Notes under the pieces: model-generated
Told to the model about the DNA's origin: nothing
Database searches by the model: none
Seen by the model: only the letters and a program-made list of their open reading frames with translations
Shown here: positions 13,000 through 23,511 of the stretch, piece after piece
Layout: each line of letters begins with the position of its first letter
Position numbering within the stretch: position 1 is the first letter of the stretch
Position numbers and translations under genes: made by a program
Source: Inonotus obliquus
Taxonomy: Eukaryota; Basidiomycota; Agaricomycetes; Hymenochaetales; Hymenochaetaceae
Assembly: GCA_032164295.1 (NCBI GenBank)
Contig: JAJHTX010000001.1
Location: 1,860,001 to 1,924,000, forward strand
Length of the DNA stretch: 64,000 bases
Direction: 5' to 3'

Positions 13000-14298
13000 A
13001 TGTCTATGCTCGCTAGACCCATCGTTCGTCCTTCGGTACAGGCGCTCAGGTCTCCAACTGAACGCATTCTGGCGGGACGAGTGGGACAAAAGCGTACCTT
13101 CTTTGCCGTCATTCACCAGGGTTATGAAGGATGGAGATTATCGTTAGGCCGTAACCCAGTCAAACTCCAGCCAGGATTGAGACTGATGATTCCGGTCTAT
13201 CACACGATCCAGACTGTCGATATGCGCGAACGATCAGTATGTCATCAAAGCAGTACCGTTCACAAGCACATGATCCACTAATGACCTTACTCATGGATAG
13301 GTGAACATCAAGGACCTCACCGCATTCACAAGCGACAACGTCCCCGTACTTGTTTCGGGTTCGCTCTTCTTCAAAGTGAGAAACTCGTATGACGCGTGCT
13401 TCAGTGTGAACGACTTCAAGACAAATGTGGCTAACATTGGGACGTCGGCGATTCGATCTGTGATCGGACACTTCTCGGTGAGCTCCTGTTGGTCTCAGCA
13501 GTACTGCGTACATTAGTAATGCCATCTTGATTAATTGTGCAGTACGACGATGTTATCGGAGACAGGAATAAGATTAACCAGAAATTGCACGAAGTAATCG
13601 GAAATAGCATCAGTGTAAGCTCGAGGTCTGTTTCATGGCGTTTCAAGTAAACTAATATTTCGTTTGTTATAGAGATGGGGGGTAGATTGCACTCGCTTCG
13701 AAATCCAAAACTTTCACCCTTCCAACCGAGAAGTTGAGAAGCAGCTCGAGCTTCAAATGGCCGCAGAGCGTGAACGACGGAAACAAATTCTCGACACTCA
13801 AGCATTAGTCAACGTTGCTGAGGGTCAGAAGCAACGTGCTATCCTAGAATCTGAAGGGAGTGAGTGCGGCTTTGACATCAGTATCCTTCGTACTCTTCTG
13901 ATAAGTATATTTTAGAATTGCAGGCGCAGCTGAACACATCAGCGGGTCAGAAGCAAAAGCTCATCCTTGAATCCGAAGGGTCCTTGGAAGCAGCAAGGAA
14001 TGAGGGAGAAGCTCTCGCTCGCCAGGTCGAAATTATTGCGCAGGCATTGGCTGAACAATCGTCATTGAAACCAACAACTGAAGACAAGCGAAAAGCATTA
14101 GACGCGTTGTTGGAGCTCCGAAGGCTTGAACAGTTGAGAGCTATCGCATCCGGCCATGGGAACTCTACGTACTTCTTTGGGGATGCCAAAGGAACTGGAC
14201 GGGACGCGTACGACGTGGAGAATGTAGAAAAGTGGAAGAGGAGTCTGACAGACGAGAGGAAGTTCGCTTTCGCCAGCGCAGGAAAGGAAAGCACATAA
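13000..14298 (+). CDS. stomatin-like protein 2 type SPFH/prohibitin-family protein, probably mitochondrial
   Basis: SLP2-type proteins are inner-membrane scaffolds that bind cardiolipin and prohibitins and organise proteases and respiratory complexes. The N-terminus MSMLARPIVRPSVQALRSPT is Arg-rich and lacks acidic residues, as in a mitochondrial presequence. The SPFH domain runs from about GYEGWRLSLGRNPVKLQPGL through PVYHTIQTVDMRERS, VNIKDLTAFTSDNVPVLVSG and FEIQNFHPSNREVEKQLE. The coiled-coil tail has two related units, AEGQKQRAILESEG and SAGQKQKLILESEG, separated by an intron. They are joined in phase as ESEGKLQAQLNTSAG. The C-terminus is longer and more polar than usual. Five introns are seen. 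SLP2 is the closest family; a more distant SPFH member is the alternative. Confidence 0.85.
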
Positions 14299-14499
14299 AT
14301 GCGGCTCAAGTCATGATTTAATATGCGACTACTGCTACTGCTACTAATAGGAATACCAGGCACTGTGTAAAAAATACCAATCCCATCTCAATGTATTTTA
14401 TGAGCATTTTCAGTTTTGTTTGTTTTTGGCTTACATAAACAAGAGATGCAGATCTTCATATCCCAATCTTCGTTCAAGAGACACTTTTTGGTTTGTGGT
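14299..14499. other. intergenic spacer SLP2-like / PPR gene
   Basis: These 201 bp lie between tandem genes. The frame of the PPR gene stays open upstream to about 14416, but the ATG at 14500 begins a better targeting sequence. Confidence 0.4.
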
Positions 14500-16752
14500 A
14501 TGAGACCAGCTCTCAGAAAATGCGCTCCCTCTCATCTCGTTCTATTCGATTTCCTTGCTCCTCGCCTCTATGTGACCTCAAATGCGCGTCCAGTACCCAA
14601 CAACATATCTCGTTCTGTCTACCAGACTCCGTTCCGTCGCAGTAACTCTTCCAGCGCAAACGCGCTTGCGGTGACGGCAAAACCCTCAATATTCGACACG
14701 ACGCATGACCCAGAAGGCGATCTGAGCCATCTTGCCGCGCGAATGCAGATATGTGTGCTAGAGGCGGACGTTATTGGAGTTTGGTCTGCGTACGAACGTA
14801 TTCGGAGCAAGAACCCGCGTCTTGCGCTTGGCCCTCAGCATTATGGAACTACTTCGCTGATGCTGGTGAAGCTTTTCGCTAGCATAAGAGCGAGGTCAAA
14901 ATGGAGTGAGAAAGAGGCGCGCGCGATGGAGGAGTTAGCGTTTGTTTGTGCGGGTGCTGGCCATGTTGAAGGGCTGAGGCAAATGTTACTTTGGTTCCTT
15001 TCGAAGACAGAAACGAAGAAAGTCCTGGACGCGTTCGAGCGATTCGAACGGAGCGTCCTCGCCCTAGACGATTCTGGTTTAGAGAAGGCTTCGGGTATTC
15101 CGGTCGAGGTGGTCTCAGAGTTGGATCCAGATATCGAGGATGCGAAGCTCCCGAAGCACGACAATCCAGACATAAGTCGGTTGGACATTGCGAATCTTAT
15201 GACTATAGCAGCCGCGGCTTACGCAGCAGAGAATCGGTTCTACGATGCCTTGCATTTCATCATGGCACGTCCGTTCTATCGAGCTACCGGCGATAATATA
15301 GACGCGCTGGAGGACGAGCTGAGAGCTTGCGGGTGTACTAAGGAATACGCGAGGACCTTAGGACTTGAAACACGAAGCTACGTTGACGCTGGAAATTTGG
15401 CTCGACTTGTCCAGACACCGGAGGTCTTCAAAGCTCATATGCGCAACTTGTTGACGGAGAAAAGGGTGACTAACCGTTTGGAGGGTCTTAGGGGTAAACT
15501 GAAGACTGCGTTTGCGGGAAGGCTCTTCTGGGCGGCAATAGACGAGAAAAGCAAGTCTCCTACGCGTCCTATAGTCGTTTCAGAGAAGATATGGTCGTAT
15601 CTTGTCCATGCTTACATTACGCTAAATCACGACGAAGTTGCTAGGGGGATTTGGGCGGATGTCATTAGATATGGAGGGAAACCGGGAATTTACATGTGGA
15701 ATGCCCTTCTGGAAGGCTTTCGCGACACACGACAAACGCAGAAACTACTCCATACATGGGAGTTGATGAAGAAGGAAGGTATCCGTCACGATGCGCGCTC
15801 TTATGGTGCGAAGCTTGGTTGTTTGTGTCAGGATAGTAAACATGGCCAGTACTCATTGAAACTGTTCGAGGAATTCAAACGGACAAATCCAAGCCACGAA
15901 GACAGCCTATTCGTCTATAACACAGTTTTGAACGGACTACTTGCGCAGCGCAATGTCCAAGGTGCCAATGCGCTACTTCAGGACATGAATACCCATGGAC
16001 CAAAGCCGGATATCGTTTCTTACAACACGCTTATCGCATTCTACGCCAAGAAGGTCAAAATACGAGAAATTGCCGCCATTGTTCGACAGCTTGCGAGTGC
16101 TGGCATTGAACCGGACGTCTTCACGTTTACGTCTATCCTTACAGCGTTTCTGAAGGCTGGAGTTCCTAATGGTACAGAGCGCCTCCTGTCGGTCATGAAT
16201 GGCATGGGCATAAAGCAGAACGTTGCTACATACAGTGCAATTATCGATGCTCAGGTGCGAAATGGGACGGAGGCTGGTATAACCTCGGCTTGGCAACTTC
16301 TTCAGCAGATGGAACGTATGAAGGATGTTACACCGAACATGGTGACGTATACATCTTTCCTCGCGGGCATCCACCGAAGCGAGGAGCTAGACAAAGACCT
16401 TATCACATCCATTTCGTCCGACATAGTACGAACGATAAAGAATCGTGGTATGCGTTTAAGGCTAGGGACGTACCACATCCTATTCAAGTCGTGTTTGGAG
16501 AACCCGAATCGAGAAGCACTCGATTTCTTTATAGATTATTATAACATGGCACGGAGGGATGAGCTACCATTCTGGCATGATACGTGGTATATTATTCTGG
16601 ATGGGCTGGTGAGGAGGGAAGAGTGGGAGTTGGCAAGTGAGATGAAGAAGCAGATGTTGGATTCTGGGTTCCAGCCTATGTGGGGCGTATTGAAGAGGGC
16701 GAAGTTGATACGGGATTGGGAGGTGCGACAGATGAGCTCTGTAGGAATCTAG
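14500..16752 (+). CDS. pentatricopeptide repeat protein, probably mitochondrial, intronless
   Basis: A single uninterrupted exon of 750 codons, which is unusual beside its intron-rich neighbours but common for PPR genes. The N-terminus MRPALRKCAPSHLVLFDFLA suits mitochondrial import. PPR motifs are clear in the C-terminal half. Examples are GGKPGIYMWNALLEGFRDTR, HGPKPDIVSYNTLIAFYAKK, AGIEPDVFTFTSILTAFLKA and GIKQNVATYSAIIDAQVRNG, each about 35 residues apart, followed by a VTPNMVTYTSFLAG unit. PPR proteins bind single-stranded organellar RNA and act in mRNA stability, processing or translation. Two upstream in-frame ATG codons (14443 and earlier) are less likely starts. No SMR or editing domain is seen. 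The exact RNA target cannot be inferred. Convergent with the MIM2-like gene, 45 bp away. Confidence 0.9.
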   Translation: MRPALRKCAPSHLVLFDFLAPRLYVTSNARPVPNNISRSVYQTPFRRSNSSSANALAVTAKPSIFDTTHDPEGDLSHLAARMQICVLEADVIGVWSAYERIRSKNPRLALGPQHYGTTSLMLVKLFASIRARSKWSEKEARAMEELAFVCAGAGHVEGLRQMLLWFLSKTETKKVLDAFERFERSVLALDDSGLEKASGIPVEVVSELDPDIEDAKLPKHDNPDISRLDIANLMTIAAAAYAAENRFYDALHFIMARPFYRATGDNIDALEDELRACGCTKEYARTLGLETRSYVDAGNLARLVQTPEVFKAHMRNLLTEKRVTNRLEGLRGKLKTAFAGRLFWAAIDEKSKSPTRPIVVSEKIWSYLVHAYITLNHDEVARGIWADVIRYGGKPGIYMWNALLEGFRDTRQTQKLLHTWELMKKEGIRHDARSYGAKLGCLCQDSKHGQYSLKLFEEFKRTNPSHEDSLFVYNTVLNGLLAQRNVQGANALLQDMNTHGPKPDIVSYNTLIAFYAKKVKIREIAAIVRQLASAGIEPDVFTFTSILTAFLKAGVPNGTERLLSVMNGMGIKQNVATYSAIIDAQVRNGTEAGITSAWQLLQQMERMKDVTPNMVTYTSFLAGIHRSEELDKDLITSISSDIVRTIKNRGMRLRLGTYHILFKSCLENPNREALDFFIDYYNMARRDELPFWHDTWYIILDGLVRREEWELASEMKKQMLDSGFQPMWGVLKRAKLIRDWEVRQMSSVGI

Positions 16753-16797
16753 CATAGACATCATATTAATGGCATTGGTATAAAGAGACCCCGCGTG

Positions 16798-17106
16798 CTA
16801 CGATGCAGATGGTTGACCGAAGAAAAGAGCGCGTGTCCATCCTAGACGGATATAGCGGTCATATACTATTGGATAAGTTAATAGACTGAGCAGTCTGAAG
16901 TCGTCAAAATAGAACATACTTGTATGGGCCCATTTTCTACCCAACCATTTACCGATGTAAGGAAGAAGAACGACTGAAAGGAGGAGGTTTAGTTGACGGA
17001 GGTTTTCTTCCCATTCTTGCTGGGCGATGCGGAGTTCCTCGTCAGAGTCGTAGCCATCGTCTGAAGCCGCGGAAGATGAGTCGAGAGAGGATACCGACTT
17101 TGCCAT
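16798..17106 (-). CDS. MIM2: probable MIM2, small mitochondrial outer-membrane import protein
   Basis: Two exons, 16920-17106 and 16865-16798 (minus), are joined by a 54-nt intron with donor GTATGT and acceptor AATAG to give 84 residues. The acidic, Ser-rich head MAKSVSSLDSSSAASDDGYD is followed by DSDEELRIAQQEWEENLRQL. Next is one hydrophobic span LNLLLSVVLLPYIGKWLGRK, then WAHTIYDRYIRLGWTRALFF. The pattern of an EWEEN-type stretch, one membrane helix ending PxxGKxLGRK, and a basic aromatic tail matches fungal MIM2. MIM2 works with Mim1 to insert helical proteins into the mitochondrial outer membrane. If the intron were retained the frame stays open (102 residues), so the splice is an inference, but the donor is strong. 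The family assignment is from memory of the pattern and moderately sure. Confidence 0.6.
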   Translation of the reverse strand: MAKSVSSLDSSSAASDDGYDSDEELRIAQQEWEENLRQLNLLLSVVLLPYIGKWLGRKWAHTSMFYFDDFRLLSLLTYPIVYDRYIRLGWTRALFFGQPSAS

Positions 17107-17392
17107 GGCGGAGTAGAGGACCGAGGGATGCTTGGCGTTATGTATGTTGTTGGTGGTAAGGTCCGATGTGATACTTGTGTTGATCAATCAGGTGAACACT
17201 TCGCTTGTCCTCGCGCTCCAATAGTTTCATTTCATTTTTGTTACCTTTACTCTCTTACACTCACCGCCACATTCCATCCCTTTTTTCTCTTCCTCTCCTC
17301 TGTCTCTCTACTATCATTCACTTCATTTTCACCACCAGCAACGACGGAGACGGAGTCAGTACCACTAGCTCTTACATTCCATCGCATGCATC
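17107..17392. promoter_or_regulatory. bidirectional promoter MIM2-like / sugar transporter 1
   Basis: 286 bp separate the divergent starts. The part nearest the transporter (17220-17340) is strongly pyrimidine-rich on the plus strand (CCCTTTTTTCTCTTCCTCTC), a feature often seen just upstream of well-expressed basidiomycete genes. Confidence 0.5.
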
Positions 17393-20081
17393 ATGGACAC
17401 GCCTCTCCTTCCGCCTCCACGCAAACCGAGGCGTCTCGTCGGTAATGCCCTCCTATATGCCATCAGTATCTTCGCCAGCCTAGGGGTATTCCTCGTACGT
17501 CCTTTCCTAGTCGTTATTTTCTGTGTCGACTGACCAAAGCGTTTGCCATGCACGTAGTTCGGCTATGACCAGGGGTGAGCATTCGCCACACTGTTCATTT
17601 CAGCTATTCATCTCATCCCGTCACTTCTAATCAGCGTCATGTCTGGAATAATCACGGGTCCTTACTTTCAAAATTACTTTCAGCTCGACGAGTTGCAGCT
17701 CGGCACAGTCGTAGCTATACTAGAGATCGGCGCACTCAGTACGTTCGGATCGTATTGTATCATGCATCTTCGCGAAGCAGAATTCACACCTTCTCAACTC
17801 TTTAATTCTATTCTTCAGTAACTTCACTCGCAGCGGGTCGCGTAGGGGACATCATTGGAAGGAAAATGACCTTGTTCTGGGGCGCCTTGGTATTTACCAT
17901 TGGTGGAGCGGTTCAAACTTTCACGACTGGATTTTACGTTATGATGGTTGGAAGACTCATAAGCGGTTTTGGTGTTGGATTGCTCTCGTGAGTATATCGG
18001 GATGTGATCAGTTGGGACTCGGAATTGACTCCTTTCCTTGCAGAACAATTGTCCCGATATACCAGAGTGAAATATCGCCGCCCAATCATGTACGTGGATC
18101 GTCTCTGCTTTATTTTCCCTACTCTAACAGTGCATCCTAGAGAGGTGCTCTTGCATGCATAGAATTCACCGGAAACATCTTTGGATATGCTTTCTCAGTG
18201 GTGAGTAACTCAACAAAGTTTCATTTAAAGAACTCACAATCAAGTGTTGCTAGTGGACCGATTATGCATGCTCATTCATAGACTCCGACTTCTCGTGGCG
18301 CTTGCCACTCTTTATGCAATGTATCATTGGAGGAATTCTCGCGGGTGGTTCCCTCCTCATGCCAGAAAGTCCCCGGTATGTCCACTGCCTTTCTCTATGG
18401 AAGATGACTGAAAACTGTTCCGTGCTTTGTAGGTGGTTAATTGACATTGACAGAGACGATGAAGGGTTGAAAGTAATCGCGGATTTGCATGGTGGCGACC
18501 CGAACAACGTTGCTGCTCTCGAAGAATACCAAGAAATCAAGGATAGAGTCATGGCTGAGGTACATAGGTTCCATGTTCTGCGGTAGCGAACTTGCTGACA
18601 AGTGGAGATAGCGTGAATCGGGTGAAGCAAGGTCATACCGCGTGATGTGGAGACGATACAAGAAACGTGTGTTGCTGGCCATGTCTTCCCAGGCGTTTGC
18701 TCAATTGGTACGTTACTTCTTCGAGCATGTTAATAATTCTTGCTGACAAAATGCATAGAATGGAATCAATGGTGAGTACTTTCGTAAAACTTGGGGGAAT
18801 GCTCCGCTGATGGCTTCCGTGTAGTCATCTCATACTATGCTCGTGAGTACTTTCTTTTATTGCATCGGAAGTTAAGCAAGATTCAAATTCTCTTTTGATG
18901 TACAGCTCGTGTATTCGAAGGTCTGTGAAATACCGAAAGAAGTAAAATCCCCTTGATACTGATTATGGTCTAACAGAGGCCGGTTGGATTGGTCGAGATG
19001 CAATTCTTATGGCTGGGATTAATGCTATTATTTATCTGTTGAGCACTGTGCCACCCTGGTTCCTTGTTGACCGCTGGGGAAGGCGAGCAATTTTGATGTC
19101 CGGAGGCGTAGTCGTACGTTCATCATTGTCGCTCACCGGGTTTTGTCTCGGATTAATTGATACTATAGATGGCCATCGCTTTGATCATGACTGGTTGGTG
19201 GATGTACATTGACGTACCCAACACCCCGCAAGCTGTCGTTGGCTGTGTGATTGTTTTCAATGCTGCTTTCGGCTACAGCTGGGGCCCAATTCCTTGGTTG
19301 TATCCTCCCGAGGTATGCTGGAGAAAAGGGTAACTGAAGTTGATAATTAAAGTCCTGCCATACCTTAGATTATGCCCCTTACGGTTCGTGCGAAGGGTGT
19401 CTCGCTCTCCACGGCAACAAACTGGGCATTCAACTTCCTTGGTTCGTGCTATCTTAATGTCTCAAGAGGGAATTTGAGAATTTATCTTGCTCATTTTCAG
19501 TTGGCGAGTTGACTCCTGTCCTGCAAAAGACTATCCATTGGCGCCTTTACCCATTGCATGGGTTCTTCTGTACATGCAGTTTCATCCTTGGTAAGCACCC
19601 TCCGTGTGATTTGTGTCATATCGTTCGTAGTAACAGATAGCTATTTTACAGTTTACTTCCGTAAGTATTGCATCAATTCGTTCAGTCCATTCTGGCTAAT
19701 CCTATTATCCAGTCTACCCCGAGACCAAGGGAGTACCGCTGGAGGAGATGGATGCTGTTTTCGGAGAAGGTCTGTCAATCTGTCACGGTAGTCTCTGTGT
19801 GTGTTCTGATGCTATCGTAACCTACAGAGGAGCGCCTCGAGCAAGAGGAAGAGATGGAAGAAGAGGAGCTAGAGCGCTGGGCTCTGCTCTCAGGAAGACG
19901 AAGGACACTCAGCTTGCCCTTCATGCACAATTATGGAGCTACCACAACTGGACCGAAGCCTCCGACACCACCATTGACACCACCACCGTTGGGAAGTCCA
20001 CCTCACCCTGGTCATTTTCCACGTAGCATTTCATGGCATGGGGAGCGCCAACCGCTGAACCAGCAGGATGATGATAGTTGA
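17393..20081 (+). CDS. MFS sugar transporter, first of a tandem pair
   Basis: A 12-span major facilitator of the sugar porter family in the plasma membrane. It opens MDTPLLPPPRKPRRLVGNAL and continues FGYDQG, MSGIITGPYFQNYF, GRVGDIIGRK (family GRxxDxxGRR loop) and PESPRWL. Then follow SSQAFAQLNGINVISYYAPR, DRWGRRA, GYSWGPIPWLYPPE and PETKGVPLEEMDAVFGE, all sugar-porter signatures. The cytosolic tail is Glu- then Pro-rich (about 19850-20081). The gene is cut by many introns and has a run of tiny exons: 18759-18771 (13 nt), 18825-18842 (18 nt), 18906-18920 (15 nt) and 19652-19660 (9 nt), all in phase. A close paralogue follows in tandem. The sugar transported cannot be told from sequence; a hexose, pentose or polyol is possible. 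Confidence 0.92.
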
Positions 20082-20748
20082 AAGCTCTCCACTGTTGTCG
20101 TAGAAGGAGATTCCCATTAGGAACACGCCTATTGCGTATTATTAAGCTGAATGGTGTGCAAGAGCTGAGGCGAGGAACCGTCAAGTCATCGAAGTGACCT
20201 TGCCTCCACTGTATCATGTAGTCACCCAACCACTTTCACTGCATTAGTGCATTGCATGTACATTTTCTGTAACTGTTTGAAACGATTGGTGACGAACTCT
20301 CACTATTACGTTTAAGACGGTGTGCGGGGTAAGGATCGACGCTAGCTGGTACGGAAAAGCCAAGAGGTCGAATTTCTTCCACGTCCACGTCCAGGCTGAG
20401 TCCGTCTAGCACTATCCCTGCTCTCTCTCTCTCTCCCAAAGAAATTCATATATTCGGTGGAGTATCACTCGACGGCTACTCATCTGTACTGCGGTTGTCA
20501 TCACGCTCTGAATTAACGCTCAACGTACCTCCGCCTCCCAAGACTCTTGTCCCACGTACTGGCTGGCACACGCCGCCCATCGTGACCGCACTGTAACTCC
20601 TCCTCTCGAGCACGACTATTGGCACCGACTCCGGCTCTGTGTTCGAGTCGCATGCTACGTTGGCATCGCGCGCCTCCAGTTTATAACGCCTTCGACGTTT
20701 TCTTTTGGTATCAGTCTTCAATTCGAATAAACCGATTCGAGAAAGAAA
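20082..20748. other. region between the tandem transporters with a possible antisense gene
   Basis: The 667 bp contain a (CT)n run near 20421-20435. On the minus strand two open frames (20476-20868 and 20236-20439) can be joined by a GTACGT..GCAG intron. See the separate low-confidence entry. No copy of transporter sequence is seen here. Confidence 0.4.
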
Positions 20749-20783
20749 ATGCTGCCAACTAGTACCCAGACGAGAATAAAGCA
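20244..20783 (-). CDS. possible small gene between the transporters, unrecognised
   Basis: A minus-strand frame with an ATG at 20783 (MLYSRLGTSWQHFL) runs through a basic patch (KTDTKRKRRRRYKLEARDAN) to VLGGGG. There a GTACGT donor (around 20528) and a GAGCAG acceptor (around 20418) would join it in phase to IVLDGLSLDVDVEEIRPLGF and a Ser-rich tail ending near 20244. The end coordinate is approximate. The first codons would overlap the start of transporter 2 on the other strand, the acceptor lacks a pyrimidine tract, and I recognise no family. It may be a chance open frame. Confidence 0.18.
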
Positions 20784-23511
20784 TTCGACGGGGATTAGAC
20801 TTGTTGGACAGCCTTTGCTTTATTCGATTTCGGCTTTTGCTAGCTTGGGCGTGTTTCTTGTCAGTCATATATGCTGCATCGTTGGTGTTGTGTACTCACT
20901 AGCTTATTCTCTGCAGTTTGGATATGACCAAGGGTATGTGCTTCCCGATGCTAGCTCGGAAGAAAGTGGTTATAGCTGATGGGATGGTGGATTGTAATAT
21001 CAACGACAGTGTCATGTCTGGTCTTATTACAGGACCGTATTTCCTTACCTATTTCAATAGGCTGCAAGCCTTTGAATTGGGTACGATGGTTGCTGTGCTG
21101 GAGATTGGTGCTTTCAGTGCGTAATATGTTCTTTCTCTGATAAGTATGGACCTAGTTTAGCTCGTGTGGTGCAGTTACCTCCATCCTAGCTGGACGAATA
21201 GGCGACATGATTGGCAGAAGAATGACATTGTTTAGCGGAGCGGCCGTGTTTGCAGTTGGGGGAGCGATACAAACGTTTGCGAATGGTTATGATATGATGA
21301 TTGTCGGGAGGGTGATTAGTGGGTTTGGAGTCGGGTTGTTGTCGTGAGTGTCATTAACTCAGAGGAGCTTGAAGCAGAAGGGATTGAGAATACGCTTATT
21401 TGTGCAGGACAATCGTGCCTATATACCAGAGTGAGGTTTCACCACCGACACACGTGAGTTCTTTTCCTTCCTGATCTGGTTGTTGAGCACCCTCCTCATA
21501 TCGATGGATTATTTGTAGCGAGGTGCGCTTGCGTGCATGGAGTTTACGTGGAATATTTCTGGCTACGCCATCTCCGTCGTGAGTGCATGAAACGTTTCGT
21601 CCCCCATATGTCTCGTTAACCCTTGTACGTTGCTCGATGCATTCCAGTGGACTGACTACTTCTGCTCTTTCATTGAATCCGACCTGTCTTGGCGAATACC
21701 TCTCTTCCTGCAAGTTGTGATTGGTGGGTTTTTGGCCGGCGGCTCTCTTTTCATCCCAGAAAGCCCACGGTACGTATAGCCAGTTTTGTTTCTGGTAGCT
21801 CCGGACGTGATTGTCTGACTGTTGTTCTCAAGATGGCTTATTGATACTGGGAAAGACGAGGAAGGCATGCGGGTACTTGCTGATCTTCACGGTGGTGACC
21901 TTGAAGACCATATAGCAAAGGCCGAGTTTAGAGAGATTAAGGACAAAGTCATGTCTGAGGTGAGCTTCACCGGAACATAACCAGAGATAAGGTTAGTGAC
22001 GTTGGAATTCAGCGACATTCCGGCTCCAGTCGAACATACAAGGCGATGTGGAAGCGATACAAACGGAGAGTTCTACTAGCGATGTCTTCGCAGGCATTTG
22101 CTCAACTGGTATGCATGACTACACTGGCCAATGTCAATTCGTTTACAGCCTTTCTTACTTTCATTTTCAGAATGGCATCAATGGTATGAGATCTAATAAT
22201 TTCTAATGAGGTTGTTCTAATCCGGACTTTTGTCAAGTTATATCATATTATGCTCGTATGTATTTATTTACTCCTTTATCTTTACTTTTACTGACTATCA
22301 TCCCAAAGCTAGAGTATTTGAAGGTGAGGCGATGCGCTCACTCCAAACTATCATAATTCTGACAAGATCATGTAGAGGCCGGATGGATAGGACGAGATGC
22401 GATTCTCATGGCTGGGATCAATGCAATCATCTACCTACTAAGCACGGTGCCCACGTACGTTATTATTCCCTATTTTTTTCTACCCTGGGTTTCCGGCTGA
22501 TGCAAGACAGTTGGTATCTCGTAGACCGATGGGGTCGACGAGCGATTCTACTCTCGGGAGCAGTCGTGGTGCGTCCGTTGCTCAGCATAGATGAGATGAT
22601 GTTCGCCAATAGAGTACCTGCCGTTTAGTGTGCCGTAGCACTGGCTGCCACGGGTTGGTGGATGTGGATTGATGTTCCACAGACGCCGAGAGCCGTCGTT
22701 GCTTGCGTGATTGTTTACAACGCTGCCTTTGGCTATAGCTGGGGACCCATCCCTTGGCTTTACCCGCCTGAAGTAATCACTGTTATGACGATATGGTTAT
22801 GGTTGCTGATGCTTTCAATAGATCATGCCCTTAGCAGTTCGTGCGAAGGGCGTATCGTGAGTAACTCCTTAACATCCCGACCGGATTACTTATGTTCCTA
22901 CGTTTCTCAAGAATATCAACGGCTACAAATTGGGCCTTCAACTATCTCGTTGGTGAAGTAACTCCTGTACTTCAGGAAGTCATCAAATGGCGACTATATC
23001 CAATGCACGGAGGTTTTTGCGTTGCAAGTTTTTTCGTTGGTAAGTCTTATCCTATGTCGGAAGTCGCGGAAATGGTGACTAATTTGGTTGGTTTCTAGTC
23101 CTATTCTGTGAGAAGTCAGATGAGATGATTTATGCCCAAACCTAACGATTACCAGTTTATCCAGAGACGAAAGGCATCCCCTTGGAGGAGATGGACGTAG
23201 TGTTCGGAGAAGGTATGCAACTCTCTTTCTGTAATGTGGATAGTAAGTGACGAGGTCACTCAGACGTCAAAGACTTGGATGGCTATCCTATGGAAAACCT
23301 GCAAGAACAAGTCGCATTGGTAGGGCATGGCGAACACGAAAATGATGACGACGAGGCGACACTTGCTCCTCGAAAAGATTCACTAGAGGAGGACATTGGT
23401 ATGAACGGACCCAGCTCTTGGAAGCCTTATACCAGTACACGTCGGGGACATGCTAGTGGGCATAGCAGCGCTCGGGGTAGTTATGCATCATTACCAAATG
23501 AAGAGCCATAG
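20749..23511 (+). CDS. MFS sugar transporter, second of a tandem pair
   Basis: It is very similar to the gene just upstream over the membrane core (VMSGLITGPYFLTYF, GRIGDMIGRR, PIYQSEVSPP, PESPRWL, SSQAFAQLNGINVISYYAPR, DRWGRRA, SWGPIPWLYPPEI, PETKGIPLEEMDVVFGE), so the pair arose by tandem duplication. The chosen ATG at 20749 gives a basic head (MLPTSTQTRIKHSTGIRLVG) before the first membrane span. The tail differs from the neighbour, being acidic then Ser/Gly-rich and ending SYASLPNEEP. The tiny exons are conserved: 22171-22183 (13 nt), 22238-22255 (18 nt), 22309-22323 (15 nt) and 23099-23107 (9 nt). One intron sits at a different place from the paralogue (see findings). Substrate unknown. 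Confidence 0.9.
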
